A DNA stretch of 64,000 bases from 40CM-4-68-19 sp036513415 (GCA_036513415.1 DATBZA010000147.1:1-64000); one strand, 5' to 3'; positions 33,716 to 43,529 are shown, counted from the first letter of the stretch. A program made the numbers and translations. The notes: a model not told the origin generated them from the letters alone.

Positions 33716-36700
33716 TTGATCGGCATTCTCTGTGCGCTCTTCCTCGCGCAGGCGTCGCCCCAGGAGCCACCGCGTGTGGGGGAGGTCGTGTTCGAAGGCG
33801 CGGATGCGGAGTCCGTCCGCGCGCTGGTGGAGGTGCAGCCCGGCCAGCTGCTGGATGCCCGCGACGTGCGCGACGCGGTGCGTGCGCTGCACGCGAGCGC
33901 CCGGTTCTCCCGCGTGGCCGCGTACGCGGAGCCGATGGGCGACGGGCGCGTGCGGCTGGTCTTCGTGCTCACCGGGATCGAGAAGCTGGTCTCGGTCAGC
34001 TTCACGGGCCAGAGGGCCCTCGCCGAGAGCGTCCTGCTGCAGAACGCAAACCTCCAGGTGAACGCCGAGTTCCAGCCGGAGCAGGTGGGGCCGGCCGTCG
34101 AGGCCGTGCAGGCGGCGTACTTCCGCATCGGGTACCGGCACGCGCAGGTCACTCCGGTGAGCAAGGCGGCGCCGGGCGGTCTGGCGCTCGAGTTTCGTGT
34201 CGATGAGGGGCCGCCGACGCGCGTTTCGGAGGTGCGGTTCGAGGGCGACCTGGCGCTCGACCGCGACCAGCTCGCCGCTGCCTTCAGGCTCGAGCAGGGC
34301 GACGTGCTGAACCTGGTCGTCCTCGACGAGGCCCTTCGCCGGGTCCGCGAGCGCTACCGGCTGGCGGGAAGGCTGCGCGCCCGCGTCGACCCGGCCCGCA
34401 TCGTGGAGGCGGGCGGGAGCGAGGCGCGCATCGTGGTCCCGGTGGCCGCGGGTCCGCTGGTGCGCTTCAACCTGCGCGGGAACCGGGTCTTCTCCGACGC
34501 CGTGCTGGCCTCCCACCTCGTCCTCGACTCCGACGATCCCCTCGACGCCCAGGCTGCGCAGGAGCTGGCGGGCCGCCTGCGCCGCTTCTACGTCACGGCC
34601 GGGTTCCTCCGCGCGCGGGTCGCCGAGCGGGCGATGGTCGCCCGCGATGGCGCCGAAGAGGTGGTGTTCACCATCGACGAGGGCTTGCAAGTGCGCGTGG
34701 AGCGGCTGGTCTTCAGCGGAAACAAGGCGGTTCCTACCGCGCAGCTCCGCGAGCGCGTCCTGCTGCTCTTGCGCGACACCATCCCGCGCGATCCCGCCGT
34801 CGCGGCGGATCCGGCGACGCTGGAGCTGACCGGCCTGATGGGGAGGGTCCGGGGAGCCCGCCCGCCGCGCATCACCGTGGACCCCGACACGGTCTTCGAT
34901 CCGGTGGTGTACGCGCGCGCATTGAAGCAGATGGAAGACCTCTACAAGTCGCAGGGCTACCTCTCCGTCCGGGCGGGACCGCCCCGGCTGGAGCCCATCG
35001 GCGGGAACCCGGGCCGCGTCGAGGTCACCATTCCCATCAAGGAGGGCGAGCAGACCCGGGTGGCACGCGTCCTGGTCGAGGGAGGCGGCGACGTGGCCCC
35101 CTCCGAGCTGGACGCGGCCATCATCCTGCGCAGCGGGCGGCCATTCAGCTTTCTGCAGGCGGAGGAGGGGCGCACGGCACTGACGCAGATCTTCACCCGG
35201 CGCGGCCACCTCTACGCCCGGGTCGAGGACGAGGAGGAGTTCCAGGACGCGCAGGACGGCGTCTCGCGCGTCGACGTCCGCTACCGCATCCAGCCAGGTC
35301 CCGTCGTCCGGGTCGGCTACGTCGAGGTGGTGGGAAACCGGCGCACCATCGAGGCGCTGGTGCTGGACCTGGTGGGCCTCAAGCGGGGTGACCTGCTCAC
35401 CCCGGAGGCGATCGACCGGGGCCAGCAGTCGCTGCTGAGCACGGGCCTGTTCTTCTCCGCCACGCTGACGCCGCGCAATCCCGAGGTCCCGGAGGGCGAG
35501 AAGACCCTCCAGATCCAGCTCCGGGAACGGCCGACGCGGAACTTCCAGGCCAGCATGGGCTTCTCGCTCGCCGACGGACCTCGCGTCACCCTGCAATGGA
35601 CCCAGGGCAACATCCTGGGGCGCAACCTCACCTTCACGGCGGTGGGCAAAGCCGACTTCCCCTTTACCCGCTTCCAGACCCGAGTCTGCCCGGACCGTTC
35701 CACCGACGTGGCGCAGTGCGAGACCCGCTACGTGTTTCCGCCGGGGATCCCGATCGAGCGCGTCATCGACCTGGGTCTCTCCGCGCCGCGGCTGCACGGG
35801 CTCACCGACGCGCTGCGCGCGGGCATCGACCTGATCCACGAGCGCGCGCTCCGGCTGTCCTACGACCTGACGAAGTACTCGGCACAGTTGGGAGTCGACT
35901 TGACCCGGCGCGCCCCGTTCACCGCGGGCGTCGCATACGAGGTCGGCTACCAGGAGCTGACCGTCGGCGCGCGATCGGTCGAAGACGTGCTCGCCGGAAT
36001 CGACCAGCGCATCTTCCGCCTTCCGCCCGGGAAGATGCTGTTCGGCTCGCTGCGCCCATACCTGACCTTCGATCTCCGCGACGATCCCGTCCGGCCCCGC
36101 TCCGGTTTCCTCTTTTCGATGACCAGCGACTATTTCCGGACGTTCCGCGGCAGCGATACCCAGGAGGTCGGACAGATTCACGTCAACTTGCTGAGGCTGC
36201 AGGGCCTCGCCGCCGCTTACCTGCCGCTGCCGGCGCTCTCCAGCTTCGTGGTTTCGGCTCGCGGCGGGCGCGTGGTCCAACTCGACGCCCAATCCCTGAC
36301 TCCCGGGGACCGCCGGTTCTATCTCGGCGGCGCCACGTCCCTGCGGGGCTTTCACGAGGACGCCCTGCAGCCGCAGGACCTGATCGACCAGCTCCATGCG
36401 CAGGTCCGCGCCTGCTCGGCGACTCTGACCGACTTCGCTTGCACGCCACAGGCGCAGCTCCTTGCGGCCGGAGGGACCAGCGACGGCGGCGATCAGTTCG
36501 TGGCGCTGACTGCCGAGCTCCGCCTCGCCTTCACCGATTCGTTCGAGCTGGGGCTGTTCTGGGATGCGGGGAACCTCTGGCGGACCCCGACCAGCATCCT
36601 GCACAACCTGGTGCTGCGGAACGCGGTGGGCACGGGTTTGCGCTGGCTCACGCCCATCGGGCGGGTGGCGATGGACGTCGGCATCAACGTCTCGCCGGAT

Positions 36701-36754
36701 GCGCTGCTGGGGGAGCCGCGGTACGGCTTCTACTTCTCCATCGGACCGATCTGA
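33716..36754 (+). CDS. Omp85/BamA-superfamily outer-membrane protein with about seven POTRA domains
   Basis: A 1012-residue protein. TTG start directly after the TamB stop codon; signal peptide MIGILCALFLAQAS. POTRA-like repeats can be delimited near residues 20-86, 87-165, 166-246, 247-322, 323-445 (with an insertion), 446-530 and 531-607; each has the VxxVxxxGN...GY.xA pattern. A C-terminal Omp85 barrel follows (about 608-1012) with GFSLADGPRVTLQWTQGNIL and RFYLGGATSLRGFHEDALQP, the RGF barrel motif (the family VRGF/Y box reads LRGF). BamA has five POTRAs and TamA three, so this is neither by number. It is the last gene of the TPR-ATPase-TamB-Omp85 operon and ends tail to tail with tolB, three bases apart. 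Confidence 0.86.
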   Translation: MIGILCALFLAQASPQEPPRVGEVVFEGADAESVRALVEVQPGQLLDARDVRDAVRALHASARFSRVAAYAEPMGDGRVRLVFVLTGIEKLVSVSFTGQRALAESVLLQNANLQVNAEFQPEQVGPAVEAVQAAYFRIGYRHAQVTPVSKAAPGGLALEFRVDEGPPTRVSEVRFEGDLALDRDQLAAAFRLEQGDVLNLVVLDEALRRVRERYRLAGRLRARVDPARIVEAGGSEARIVVPVAAGPLVRFNLRGNRVFSDAVLASHLVLDSDDPLDAQAAQELAGRLRRFYVTAGFLRARVAERAMVARDGAEEVVFTIDEGLQVRVERLVFSGNKAVPTAQLRERVLLLLRDTIPRDPAVAADPATLELTGLMGRVRGARPPRITVDPDTVFDPVVYARALKQMEDLYKSQGYLSVRAGPPRLEPIGGNPGRVEVTIPIKEGEQTRVARVLVEGGGDVAPSELDAAIILRSGRPFSFLQAEEGRTALTQIFTRRGHLYARVEDEEEFQDAQDGVSRVDVRYRIQPGPVVRVGYVEVVGNRRTIEALVLDLVGLKRGDLLTPEAIDRGQQSLLSTGLFFSATLTPRNPEVPEGEKTLQIQLRERPTRNFQASMGFSLADGPRVTLQWTQGNILGRNLTFTAVGKADFPFTRFQTRVCPDRSTDVAQCETRYVFPPGIPIERVIDLGLSAPRLHGLTDALRAGIDLIHERALRLSYDLTKYSAQLGVDLTRRAPFTAGVAYEVGYQELTVGARSVEDVLAGIDQRIFRLPPGKMLFGSLRPYLTFDLRDDPVRPRSGFLFSMTSDYFRTFRGSDTQEVGQIHVNLLRLQGLAAAYLPLPALSSFVVSARGGRVVQLDAQSLTPGDRRFYLGGATSLRGFHEDALQPQDLIDQLHAQVRACSATLTDFACTPQAQLLAAGGTSDGGDQFVALTAELRLAFTDSFELGLFWDAGNLWRTPTSILHNLVLRNAVGTGLRWLTPIGRVAMDVGINVSPDALLGEPRYGFYFSIGPI

Positions 36755-36757
36755 GCG

Positions 36758-38029
36758 CTATCTTCCCGGCAGCGGTCCCCACGCCGGGTCCGCGGCCCCC
36801 ACCTTCTCCGAGGTGACCTGCCGCGGGTTCGAGCCGTCGGGCAGCACCAGCCAGATCTGCCGCTTCCCCCCGCGCGTCGAGGAGAAGAGCAGGTAGCGCC
36901 CGTTCGGGGCCCAGGCCGGCTTCTCGTTGGTGCCCTGGTTCTGCGTCAGCCGCGCCACCTTTCCGCTGTCCACCGCCAGGGTGTAGACGTCGAAGACCCG
37001 ATGCTCGTCGCGGCCGGAGAACGCGATCAGGTCGCCCTTGGGGCTCCAGGCCGGCTCCTGGTTGTAGTTGCCCTGGAAGGTGAGCCGGCGCACGTCGGAG
37101 CCGTCCGCCGCCATGCTGTAGATCTGGGGCGTTCCGGCGCGGTCGGAGACGAATGCGACCCGCTTGCCGTCGGGGCTCCAGGATGCGGAGATGTCGATCC
37201 CGCGCGATTCGGTGATGCGCCGGGGGCCGCTGCCGTCCGTCTTCGCGAGCCAGACGTCGGTGTTGTCGTTCTGCGAAGCGGAGAACAGCAGGCGGGAACC
37301 GTCCGGCGAGTACGAGGCGCCGGTGGTGAAGTCGCCCATCAGGACGAGTGACCGGATCTGCCGGGTGACGGCGTCGACCGTGTAGAGGTGCGCGCCGCCG
37401 CCGTCGCGGAAGCTGGTGAAAGCGATGACCTTGCCGTCCGGGGTCCAGGCAGGAAGCAGATTGATGGAGGCGGTGGTGAGCTGCTGCGGCGCATACCCGT
37501 CCCAGTCGGACACCACGATCTGCTTGTCGCCGTCGCCCTCGCGGACGTAGGCGATGCGGGTCTGGAAGACGCCGGGCTCGCGCGTGAAGAACCGCACCAC
37601 GTCGTCGCCGAAGCGGTGCGCGGCGAGGCGGCCAGCTTGCCGCGGCGCCGTGTAGGTGCCGTGCAGCAGCTCCTGGCCGCGCGTGACGTCGTACAGGCGC
37701 ATGTCGCACACGACGTCCGTGCCCGATTCTTCGCAGCTCGTCTTCACCAGCGCCTGGGCCCCGACCGCCTGCCATTTCGGGAAGTCGATCACGGTCAGCC
37801 CTTCGCCGGGCGGCGCGAGGAACGAAGCGGGATCGAGGAGACGGAACAGGCCGCTGCGCTCGAAGTCCTGGGCCAGCACGGCCTGGATCGCCGCGCCGGC
37901 TTCCTGCGCGCCCGCCGGGGGCGCGATGGCGAGCGGCAACGGCTGGACGCGGCCGCCAGAGAGATCGATCACGGGCCGGTCGGAAGCCGCGAGCAGCAGG
38001 GCGAGGAGGAGGGCAGAGGTCACGGGCAT
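36758..38029 (-). CDS. tolB: Tol system periplasmic protein TolB
   Basis: A 423-residue protein: signal peptide (MPVTSALLLALLLAAS), an N-terminal alpha/beta domain (about 20-150) with LRLLDPA/FPKWQAVGAQALVKT-type features, and a six-bladed beta-propeller built from WSPDGKxIAFxSxRxG repeats (for example LPAWTPDGKVIAFTSFRDGG, ASWSPDGKRVAFVSDRAGTPQIY). TolB moves between Pal and TolA in outer-membrane constriction. It is the last gene of a minus-strand tolQ-tolR-tolA-tolB run; no pal follows because the Omp85 gene ends three bases away in the opposite direction. Confidence 0.95.
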   Translation of the reverse strand: MPVTSALLLALLLAASDRPVIDLSGGRVQPLPLAIAPPAGAQEAGAAIQAVLAQDFERSGLFRLLDPASFLAPPGEGLTVIDFPKWQAVGAQALVKTSCEESGTDVVCDMRLYDVTRGQELLHGTYTAPRQAGRLAAHRFGDDVVRFFTREPGVFQTRIAYVREGDGDKQIVVSDWDGYAPQQLTTASINLLPAWTPDGKVIAFTSFRDGGGAHLYTVDAVTRQIRSLVLMGDFTTGASYSPDGSRLLFSASQNDNTDVWLAKTDGSGPRRITESRGIDISASWSPDGKRVAFVSDRAGTPQIYSMAADGSDVRRLTFQGNYNQEPAWSPKGDLIAFSGRDEHRVFDVYTLAVDSGKVARLTQNQGTNEKPAWAPNGRYLLFSSTRGGKRQIWLVLPDGSNPRQVTSEKVGAADPAWGPLPGR

Positions 38030-38030
38030 C

Positions 38031-38755
38031 TCAAGGTCTGAAGTTCAGGACGACGCCGCTGTCGCGGAGCGAGCGCGCCAGATCGGGAGGAGGCGGAGGG
38101 AGCTTCGCCTTCTGGATCGCGAGCTCCAGCGCCTGATCGAAGAACGTGTTGCCGGACTTCTTCTGGATTTCGTGCTTGAGGATGCGGCCGTCGGGCCCGA
38201 TGTACGCCAGCACGGAGGCGGCGAGGTAGAGCCGCTCGCGCTCCGAGATCACCGAAGGCACCACGTACTGTTCGAGGATCGCGTCGTGCACCGCGGTGAA
38301 GTAGGCGTCGCCTTCCTCGGCGCTGGCGGCGGTGCCTTGCGCGGAGCCGGCCGCGGTTCCGGCCCGCTCCGGGTCCGGGGGCTCTTGCGATTCCGGGGTC
38401 GCCTTCCCTGCCGCCCGGGCCAGCGCCCGGTCCATCATCTCCTGCCGGGAGGGCTCGCGCTTCTGGGCAGTCGACGGCGGCGCCGTCCGGGTCGAGGGGA
38501 CCAGGGGAGCGGCGCTGGCGGAAGGGGCCGGCGGTGGCGACTCCTTGCGCGGCAGCAGCTTCGGATCCCGCGGCCGGCCGAGCGCCACCATGTGCGCGAT
38601 GATGGGCTTGCGCAGCGGGGGGGCTCGATCGAAGAGGCGCGGGAGCACCAGCGCAGCGGCGAAGATGGCCAGATGCAGCAGCGTAGCGAGCGCGAGCGCG
38701 GGGAAGGCGGGCATCCGCCCTTGCGGCGCGAGCAGGCTGCGCGGAGCGCTCTCGC

Positions 38756-38759
<4 letters not shown>
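38031..38759 (-). CDS. TolA/TonB-type energy-transducing periplasmic protein
   Basis: A 242-residue bitopic protein: cytoplasmic N-terminus, one membrane helix (about 20-42, ALALATLLHLAIFAAALVLP), a Pro/Ala/Glu-rich linker (about 55-150) and a C-terminal TonB_C-like domain (about 155-242, with VLAYIGPDGRILKHEIQKKSGN and ALELAIQKAKLPPPPPD). Position between tolR and tolB says TolA; the C-terminal domain is TonB-like. TolA of enterobacteria is longer with a helical spacer. Start overlaps the end of tolR by four bases (ATGA). Confidence 0.85.
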
Positions 38760-39183
<424 letters not shown>

Positions 39184-39184
<1 letters not shown>

Positions 39185-39885
39185 CAGGCGGCCTTCTTGA
39201 AGATGTGCCGCTTGATGATGTTGAGGAAGTCGGCGCTGAAGTTGCGCATCTCGTTGTCCAGCACGCGGATCCGCGAATTGAAGGCGTTGTAGGCAACCAG
39301 CGCGGGGATGGCCGCGAACAGGCCCACCGCGGTAGCGACCAGTGCCTCGCTGATCGGCCGCGCCACCGTGGCAAGGTTCGCGTTGCCGGCCGCGTAGATG
39401 TCCCGGAACGCTCCCATGATGCCCCAGACGGTCCCGAACAGGCCGACGAAGGGCGCCGCGGCGGCGGTGGTGCCGAGGAAGGGAATGCTCTGCTCAAGCG
39501 TGGTCAGCTCCGCGTTGGCGGCCCGGGCCAGCGCACGCTCGACGTTCTCGAATCCGCCCAGCTGGTCGTGGAGCGAGCCTTCCTCGGTGGTGGCGGGCTG
39601 CGCTTGCGTCACCTTGGACAGCTCGACGTAGCCCGCGCGGAAGACCTGGGCGACCGGGCTCACCGGCATCTGCTCGCTCGCGGTGTAGATGGAATCGAGC
39701 CGCTTGCTCCGCCAGAAGGTCTCCAGGAACTTGAGGGTCTCCGCCTGCGCCCGGCGCAGGTGCAGGAGCTTGCGGAAGATGATGGTCCAGCTGGCGAGGG
39801 ACGAGAGCACGAGGATGATCAGCACGCCGCTGACGACCGGGCCGCCGTGCGTGACCAACTCGACGTAATTGAGGCTGCCGTTCAT
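39184..39885 (-). CDS. tolQ: Proton-channel protein TolQ (ExbB family)
   Basis: A 233-residue ExbB/TolQ/MotA-family protein with three membrane helices (about 16-38, 140-162, 175-200). The conserved stretch FLGTTAAAAPFVGLFGTVWGIM (about 135-156) is diagnostic. I chose ATG 39885, giving the usual short N-terminus MNGSLNYVELVTHG; the longer in-frame reading has no homologous features. On the minus strand a TTGACA lies at 39919-39924, but the matching -10 (GAGAAC) is poor. Confidence 0.94.
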
Positions 39886-40025
39886 GGCGGGCGCGGTTCT
39901 CCCTCGCAGCGTTTGTACTGTCAACGCGGGAAGAACGGGAAAAGATCCAGGGGTGTGACCTCGGCTCACCTCGGAAGGTCTGAATGAAGGCGGTTGTTGC
40001 ACGTCCCAGCAGGAAGGAGGGTCGC

Positions 40026-40700
40026 ATGCGCCGGATGCTCATTCTCTCGCTCGCCGCAGCCGCTGCATGCGGTGGGCCCAGCCGGTCGGACCTCATCATC
40101 GACTGGACGTTCGAAGGCAAGCCCTGCGCGGACGCGGGCGTCGCCGAGATCCACTTCGCGATCGCCAACGAAGTGCTGACACCGGATCATTTCACCTGCG
40201 GCCAGGCGCCTGGTGGAGTCGATCTCGGGTCCTTCCTGGTCGGCGACTATCAGCTGACGATCACCGGCTTCGACGGCGCGAACGCCCCGACCCACCAGAT
40301 CGTCCAGACGCTACAAGTCCGCGGCAGGAGCGGCGGGCGCGACGAGGTCGCGGTTGACGTCCCGCGCGTGAAGAACTCGACGACCGCCGATCTGACCTGG
40401 ACGTTCTCGCCAGGCCCGGACTGCGCCACGGCCAACGTGCAGCAAGTGACCATCTACGTCGACCCGAACCCGGACGGGACCGGCGGGACCAACGCGGGCA
40501 CCGTCGCTTGCAGCACCCTGGGAACGCAGGGCGCCTCCATTGCGCCGCTCACGCCGGGGACGCACACGTTCGCCATCGTCGGTCTGCGGTCGCTCCCCAA
40601 CGGTCTGACTCCCGTGTACAGGACGCACACTCCGGTCGCCGCGTTCTTCCAAGAAAGCCTGTTCACCAACGTGATGGTGAGGGCCGAACCGACGCCGTGA
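40026..40700 (+). CDS. Putative lipoprotein of unknown function
   Basis: A 224-residue exported protein. MRRMLILSLAAAAACGG is a signal peptide with lipobox AAAC (Cys15). The body is beta-rich with two or more repeats of a sandwich-like pattern, containing PCADAGVAEIHFAIAN and a similar PDCATANVQQVTIYVD segment about 100 residues later, suggesting two copies of one small domain. AGGAAGGAGGG precedes the ATG. It is divergent from tolQ. No family is recognised. Confidence 0.75.
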   Translation: MRRMLILSLAAAAACGGPSRSDLIIDWTFEGKPCADAGVAEIHFAIANEVLTPDHFTCGQAPGGVDLGSFLVGDYQLTITGFDGANAPTHQIVQTLQVRGRSGGRDEVAVDVPRVKNSTTADLTWTFSPGPDCATANVQQVTIYVDPNPDGTGGTNAGTVACSTLGTQGASIAPLTPGTHTFAIVGLRSLPNGLTPVYRTHTPVAAFFQESLFTNVMVRAEPTP

Positions 40701-40713
40701 TACAGACCGATCA

Positions 40714-41523
40714 GTGAACGCCGACGCGCCCATCGGGGTGTTCGACAGCGGGGTGGGCGGGCTGACGGTGCTGCGGGCGCTCACGGCGCGCCTGCCCCGG
40801 GAGCAGACCATCTATCTGGGCGACACGGCGCGCGTTCCCTACGGGACGCGCTCCGGCGAGGTGGTGACGCGCTATGCGCTGATGTCGGCGCGGCACCTGG
40901 CGCGTCACCGGATCAAGCTGCTGGTCGTCGCGTGCAACACCGTGTCCGCGCACAGCCTGCCCGCGCTCGCCGACGCGCTGCCCATCCCCGTCCTGGGCGT
41001 GATCGAACCCGGGGCGCGGATCGCCGCGGCGCGGACCCGGGGAGGGGCGATCGCCGTGCTCGGTACGCCGGCCACCGTCGCGTCCGGCGCGTACCAATCG
41101 GCGCTGCGCAGGCTGGCGCCGCTCGCCCCGGTGATCGCGCGCGCCTGCCCGCTCTTTGTTCCGCTCGCCGAGGAGGGCTGGACGGACGGGGAAGTGCCGC
41201 GCCTGGTGGCGGAGCGCTACCTCGCGGATCTGCGCCGCGCGGGCGTGGACACCGCGGTGCTCGGGTGCACGCACTATCCGCTGCTTGCACGGACCATCGC
41301 CGAAGTGCTGGGACCGCAGGTCGCGATCATCGACAGCGCCGAAGCAGTGACGCAAAGCGTCATAGATCTGCTACGCGCGCATGGCCTGTTGCGCAACAGC
41401 CAGGATGATGCGCCGCGTCATCGAACGCTCTGCACCGACGTCCCGAACCGGTTCCAGGCCGTGGCCGAGCGGTTTCTCGGACGGCCTGTCGGAGAGGTGG
41501 AACTGGTCGATCTTGCGCCGTAG
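40714..41523 (+). CDS. murI: Glutamate racemase MurI
   Basis: A 269-residue enzyme making D-glutamate for peptidoglycan. Catalytic cysteines are in VACNTVSAH (Cys74) and LGCTHYPLL (Cys185), with the substrate-binding GVFDSGVGGLTVL (Asp11-Ser12) at the N-terminus and DTARVPYG near 37-44. Length is standard. GTG start 13 bases after the lipoprotein stop. It sits near cell-division genes (42870 onward), in keeping with a wall-synthesis region. Confidence 0.95.
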   Translation: MNADAPIGVFDSGVGGLTVLRALTARLPREQTIYLGDTARVPYGTRSGEVVTRYALMSARHLARHRIKLLVVACNTVSAHSLPALADALPIPVLGVIEPGARIAAARTRGGAIAVLGTPATVASGAYQSALRRLAPLAPVIARACPLFVPLAEEGWTDGEVPRLVAERYLADLRRAGVDTAVLGCTHYPLLARTIAEVLGPQVAIIDSAEAVTQSVIDLLRAHGLLRNSQDDAPRHRTLCTDVPNRFQAVAERFLGRPVGEVELVDLAP

Positions 41524-41603
41524 CCGAGGGATTTTCGGCGCCTGCCCGCCGGTTCTGCAAGCTGGCGGAGGCTCGAGGGTTCTGCTAACTGAGATAGGAG
41601 CGA

Positions 41604-42392
41604 ATGGCGACTCCGAAGGCCGCGGCCCCCGTCGTGGGGTTCAACCACAACGTCAAATACGGTCCGCGCGTCTACCATGTGCAGACGGAGGATTCGGGCC
41701 TCCCGCACGCCCATTACATCACGCACCTGTTCGTTGGCGGAAACATCGTTTCCAGCATGAAGTCCAGCTACGCCGAGAAGGCTGGCGAGCGCGATCTGGC
41801 CCGGGTCGTGCGAGGCCTGATGGAGCACCAGCACAAGGCCATGCTCAGGCGGCTGGTGGCGGGCGAGTTCGACGAGTTGGCCGAGCGCCTCTCGGCCCCG
41901 CACTATGAGCCCGGCGTCCTCGCCGATGGGACCAACACCGCCTCGTACGTGAACACGGGCGCTGCCGCCGCCCCGGCCAAGGCGAAGAAGGCGCCTGCGA
42001 TCAAGCCGGTGGCCAGGCCGGCGCCGGCGGCCCCCGCCCCCGCGCCGAAAGCCGCCCCTCCTGCAGCCCAGCCCGCCGCGCCGATCTGGCATCCCTCCCC
42101 TCCGTCCGCCTCCCCTCCGCGCGCGCCCGGAGCACCGCTTCCACAAGTAACCCGGCAGCCGGCACAGCCCACCCGGCCGAGCACCCCGCCGAAGATGGCG
42201 CCCATGGTGCCTCCCGCCGCCCGTCCCGCCGCGGCGAAGCCGGCCGCCGCGCCAAGCTTCTTCAGCGAGAGCCCGGTGGAGATGCCCACCGACGACCTGC
42301 CCACCCTCTTCGCCGAGGAGCTGATCAGCGAGAAGAGCCTCGACGAGGTGATCCTCGCCTTCCTTTCAGCGGACCTCGAGCCGCCCAAATAG
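41604..42392 (+). CDS. Conserved hypothetical protein with Pro/Ala-rich linker
   Basis: A 262-residue cytoplasmic protein in three parts: a well-folded N-terminal domain (about 1-110: VGFNHNVKYGPRVYHVQTED, HYITHLFVGGNIVSSMKSSY), an Ala/Pro-rich low-complexity linker (about 110-225) and a short acidic C-terminal helix (EELISEKSLDEVILAFLSAD). TAGGAGCG precedes the ATG. The N-terminal domain has strong regular patterning typical of a real conserved family, but I do not recognise it. It lies between murI and the ftsEX block. Confidence 0.75.
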   Translation: MATPKAAAPVVGFNHNVKYGPRVYHVQTEDSGLPHAHYITHLFVGGNIVSSMKSSYAEKAGERDLARVVRGLMEHQHKAMLRRLVAGEFDELAERLSAPHYEPGVLADGTNTASYVNTGAAAAPAKAKKAPAIKPVARPAPAAPAPAPKAAPPAAQPAAPIWHPSPPSASPPRAPGAPLPQVTRQPAQPTRPSTPPKMAPMVPPAARPAAAKPAAAPSFFSESPVEMPTDDLPTLFAEELISEKSLDEVILAFLSADLEPPK

Positions 42393-42399
42393 GCCCCTG

Positions 42400-42873
42400 A
42401 TGAGACACCTCGCCGCCGCTCTCGCGCTCGTCTCGCTCTGCGCTTGCGCCGGTTCGTACTCGAACGGCGGCACGGATCTGCTCCCGCCGGACAGCGGCGG
42501 CGGAGCGCTGACGGATGGAGGGCCCCCGGACGGCGGTTCCGACGGCGGCGTGGACGGCGGGCCGGACGCGGGCTGCGTCCAGCGTTCGCTGAACGGGGTG
42601 GGAGCGATCGACAACTGCGCCGGTGCTCCGAACGCGACCGCCTCGGTCTTCGTCTCGGATCCGGCTCAGGGCTGCACGGTCAGCATCACGCTCGACACCG
42701 CCACCACGCCCTGCACCGGCGTCGCCAGCCGTGGCACGCTCGACGCGTTCGACGGCGGATGCACGGGCGGCTACGTCTGCACCTCCCCCTCGTTGCCGGG
42801 CACCCTCACCTGCAATAACGGATTCAACACCTGCACCGTCCGCATTTGCGACGCGGGGGTCTGCGGCCCGTGA
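42400..42873 (+). CDS. Asp/Gly-rich putative lipoprotein
   Basis: A 157-residue exported protein. Signal peptide MRHLAAALALVSLCACAG with two cysteines suitable for lipidation (Cys14 or Cys16), then a DGG/PDGGSDGGVDGGPDAG repeat (about 30-58, typical of myxobacterial cell-surface lipoproteins), then a small domain with eight cysteines (CNNGFNTCTVRICDAG and similar), likely several disulphides. Its end overlaps ftsE by four bases (GTGA). Function unknown. Confidence 0.75.
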   Translation: MRHLAAALALVSLCACAGSYSNGGTDLLPPDSGGGALTDGGPPDGGSDGGVDGGPDAGCVQRSLNGVGAIDNCAGAPNATASVFVSDPAQGCTVSITLDTATTPCTGVASRGTLDAFDGGCTGGYVCTSPSLPGTLTCNNGFNTCTVRICDAGVCGP

Positions 42874-43529
42874 TCCAGCTCTTCCACGTCAAGAAGGTCT
42901 ACCCCGGGGATCCGCCGGTCCTGGACGACATCACCCTCCGCGTCCAGAAGGGCGAGTTCATCTGGCTCACCGGCCCCTCGGGCGCGGGCAAGAGCACGCT
43001 CTTGCGGCTCCTCTTCTGCGCCGAAAAGCCGACCAGCGGGAGGATCCTGATCGGCGGAAAGAACCTCGGCCGGCTGAGCCAGTCCGGCGTTCCCTACCTG
43101 CGCAGGAACCTCGGCATCGTCTTCCAGGACTTCAAGCTGCTCGACAACCGCACCGTTTTGGAGAACGTCGGGTACGCCCTGGAGGTGCTGGGCGCCTCGG
43201 ACGCGGAGATCCGCGAGCGCGCCCGCAAGCGGCTGGAGCAGGTGGGCCTCTCGCACAAAGCGGCGAGCCTGCCCAGGCGGCTCTCCGGAGGCGAGCAGCA
43301 GCGCGTCGCCATTGCCCGGGCGCTCGTCAACGAGCCGACGATCCTGCTCGCGGACGAGCCCACCGGGAACCTCGACCCGTCCTTGACCGACAGCATCCTC
43401 CAGCTCCTCTTCGATGCGAACGCGCGCGGCACCACGGTCATCGTGGCCACCCACGATCGGGGCCTGCTGCAGCGGTGGCACCGCCGCACCGTGGGGCTGG
43501 AGCGCGGGAAGCTGGTGTTCGACGCATGA
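42870..43529 (+). CDS. ftsE: Cell division ATP-binding protein FtsE
   Basis: A 219-residue ABC ATPase: Walker A GPSGAGKS (35-42), signature LSGGEQQR (about 136-143), Walker B ILLADEPTGNLD (about 158-169), and the FtsE-specific FQDFKLL. GTG start at 42870 overlaps the lipoprotein stop. FtsEX controls septal peptidoglycan hydrolases through EnvC-type activators, two genes downstream. Ends in a four-base overlap with ftsX. Confidence 0.95.
   Translation: MIQLFHVKKVYPGDPPVLDDITLRVQKGEFIWLTGPSGAGKSTLLRLLFCAEKPTSGRILIGGKNLGRLSQSGVPYLRRNLGIVFQDFKLLDNRTVLENVGYALEVLGASDAEIRERARKRLEQVGLSHKAASLPRRLSGGEQQRVAIARALVNEPTILLADEPTGNLDPSLTDSILQLLFDANARGTTVIVATHDRGLLQRWHRRTVGLERGKLVFDA

Noticed and set aside
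30743..36604. Very long open frame on the minus strand (about 1950 codons) opposite the TamB and Omp85 genes
   Set aside because: It mirrors two genes with clear domain signatures. Its product is rich in Arg, Gln and Glu with no family motif, typical of antisense frames in GC-rich DNA.
39896..39924. tolQ promoter (minus strand TTGACA with GAGAAC)
   Set aside because: The -10 box is poor and the start would lie only a few bases from the ATG; noted in the tolQ entry but not listed as a feature.
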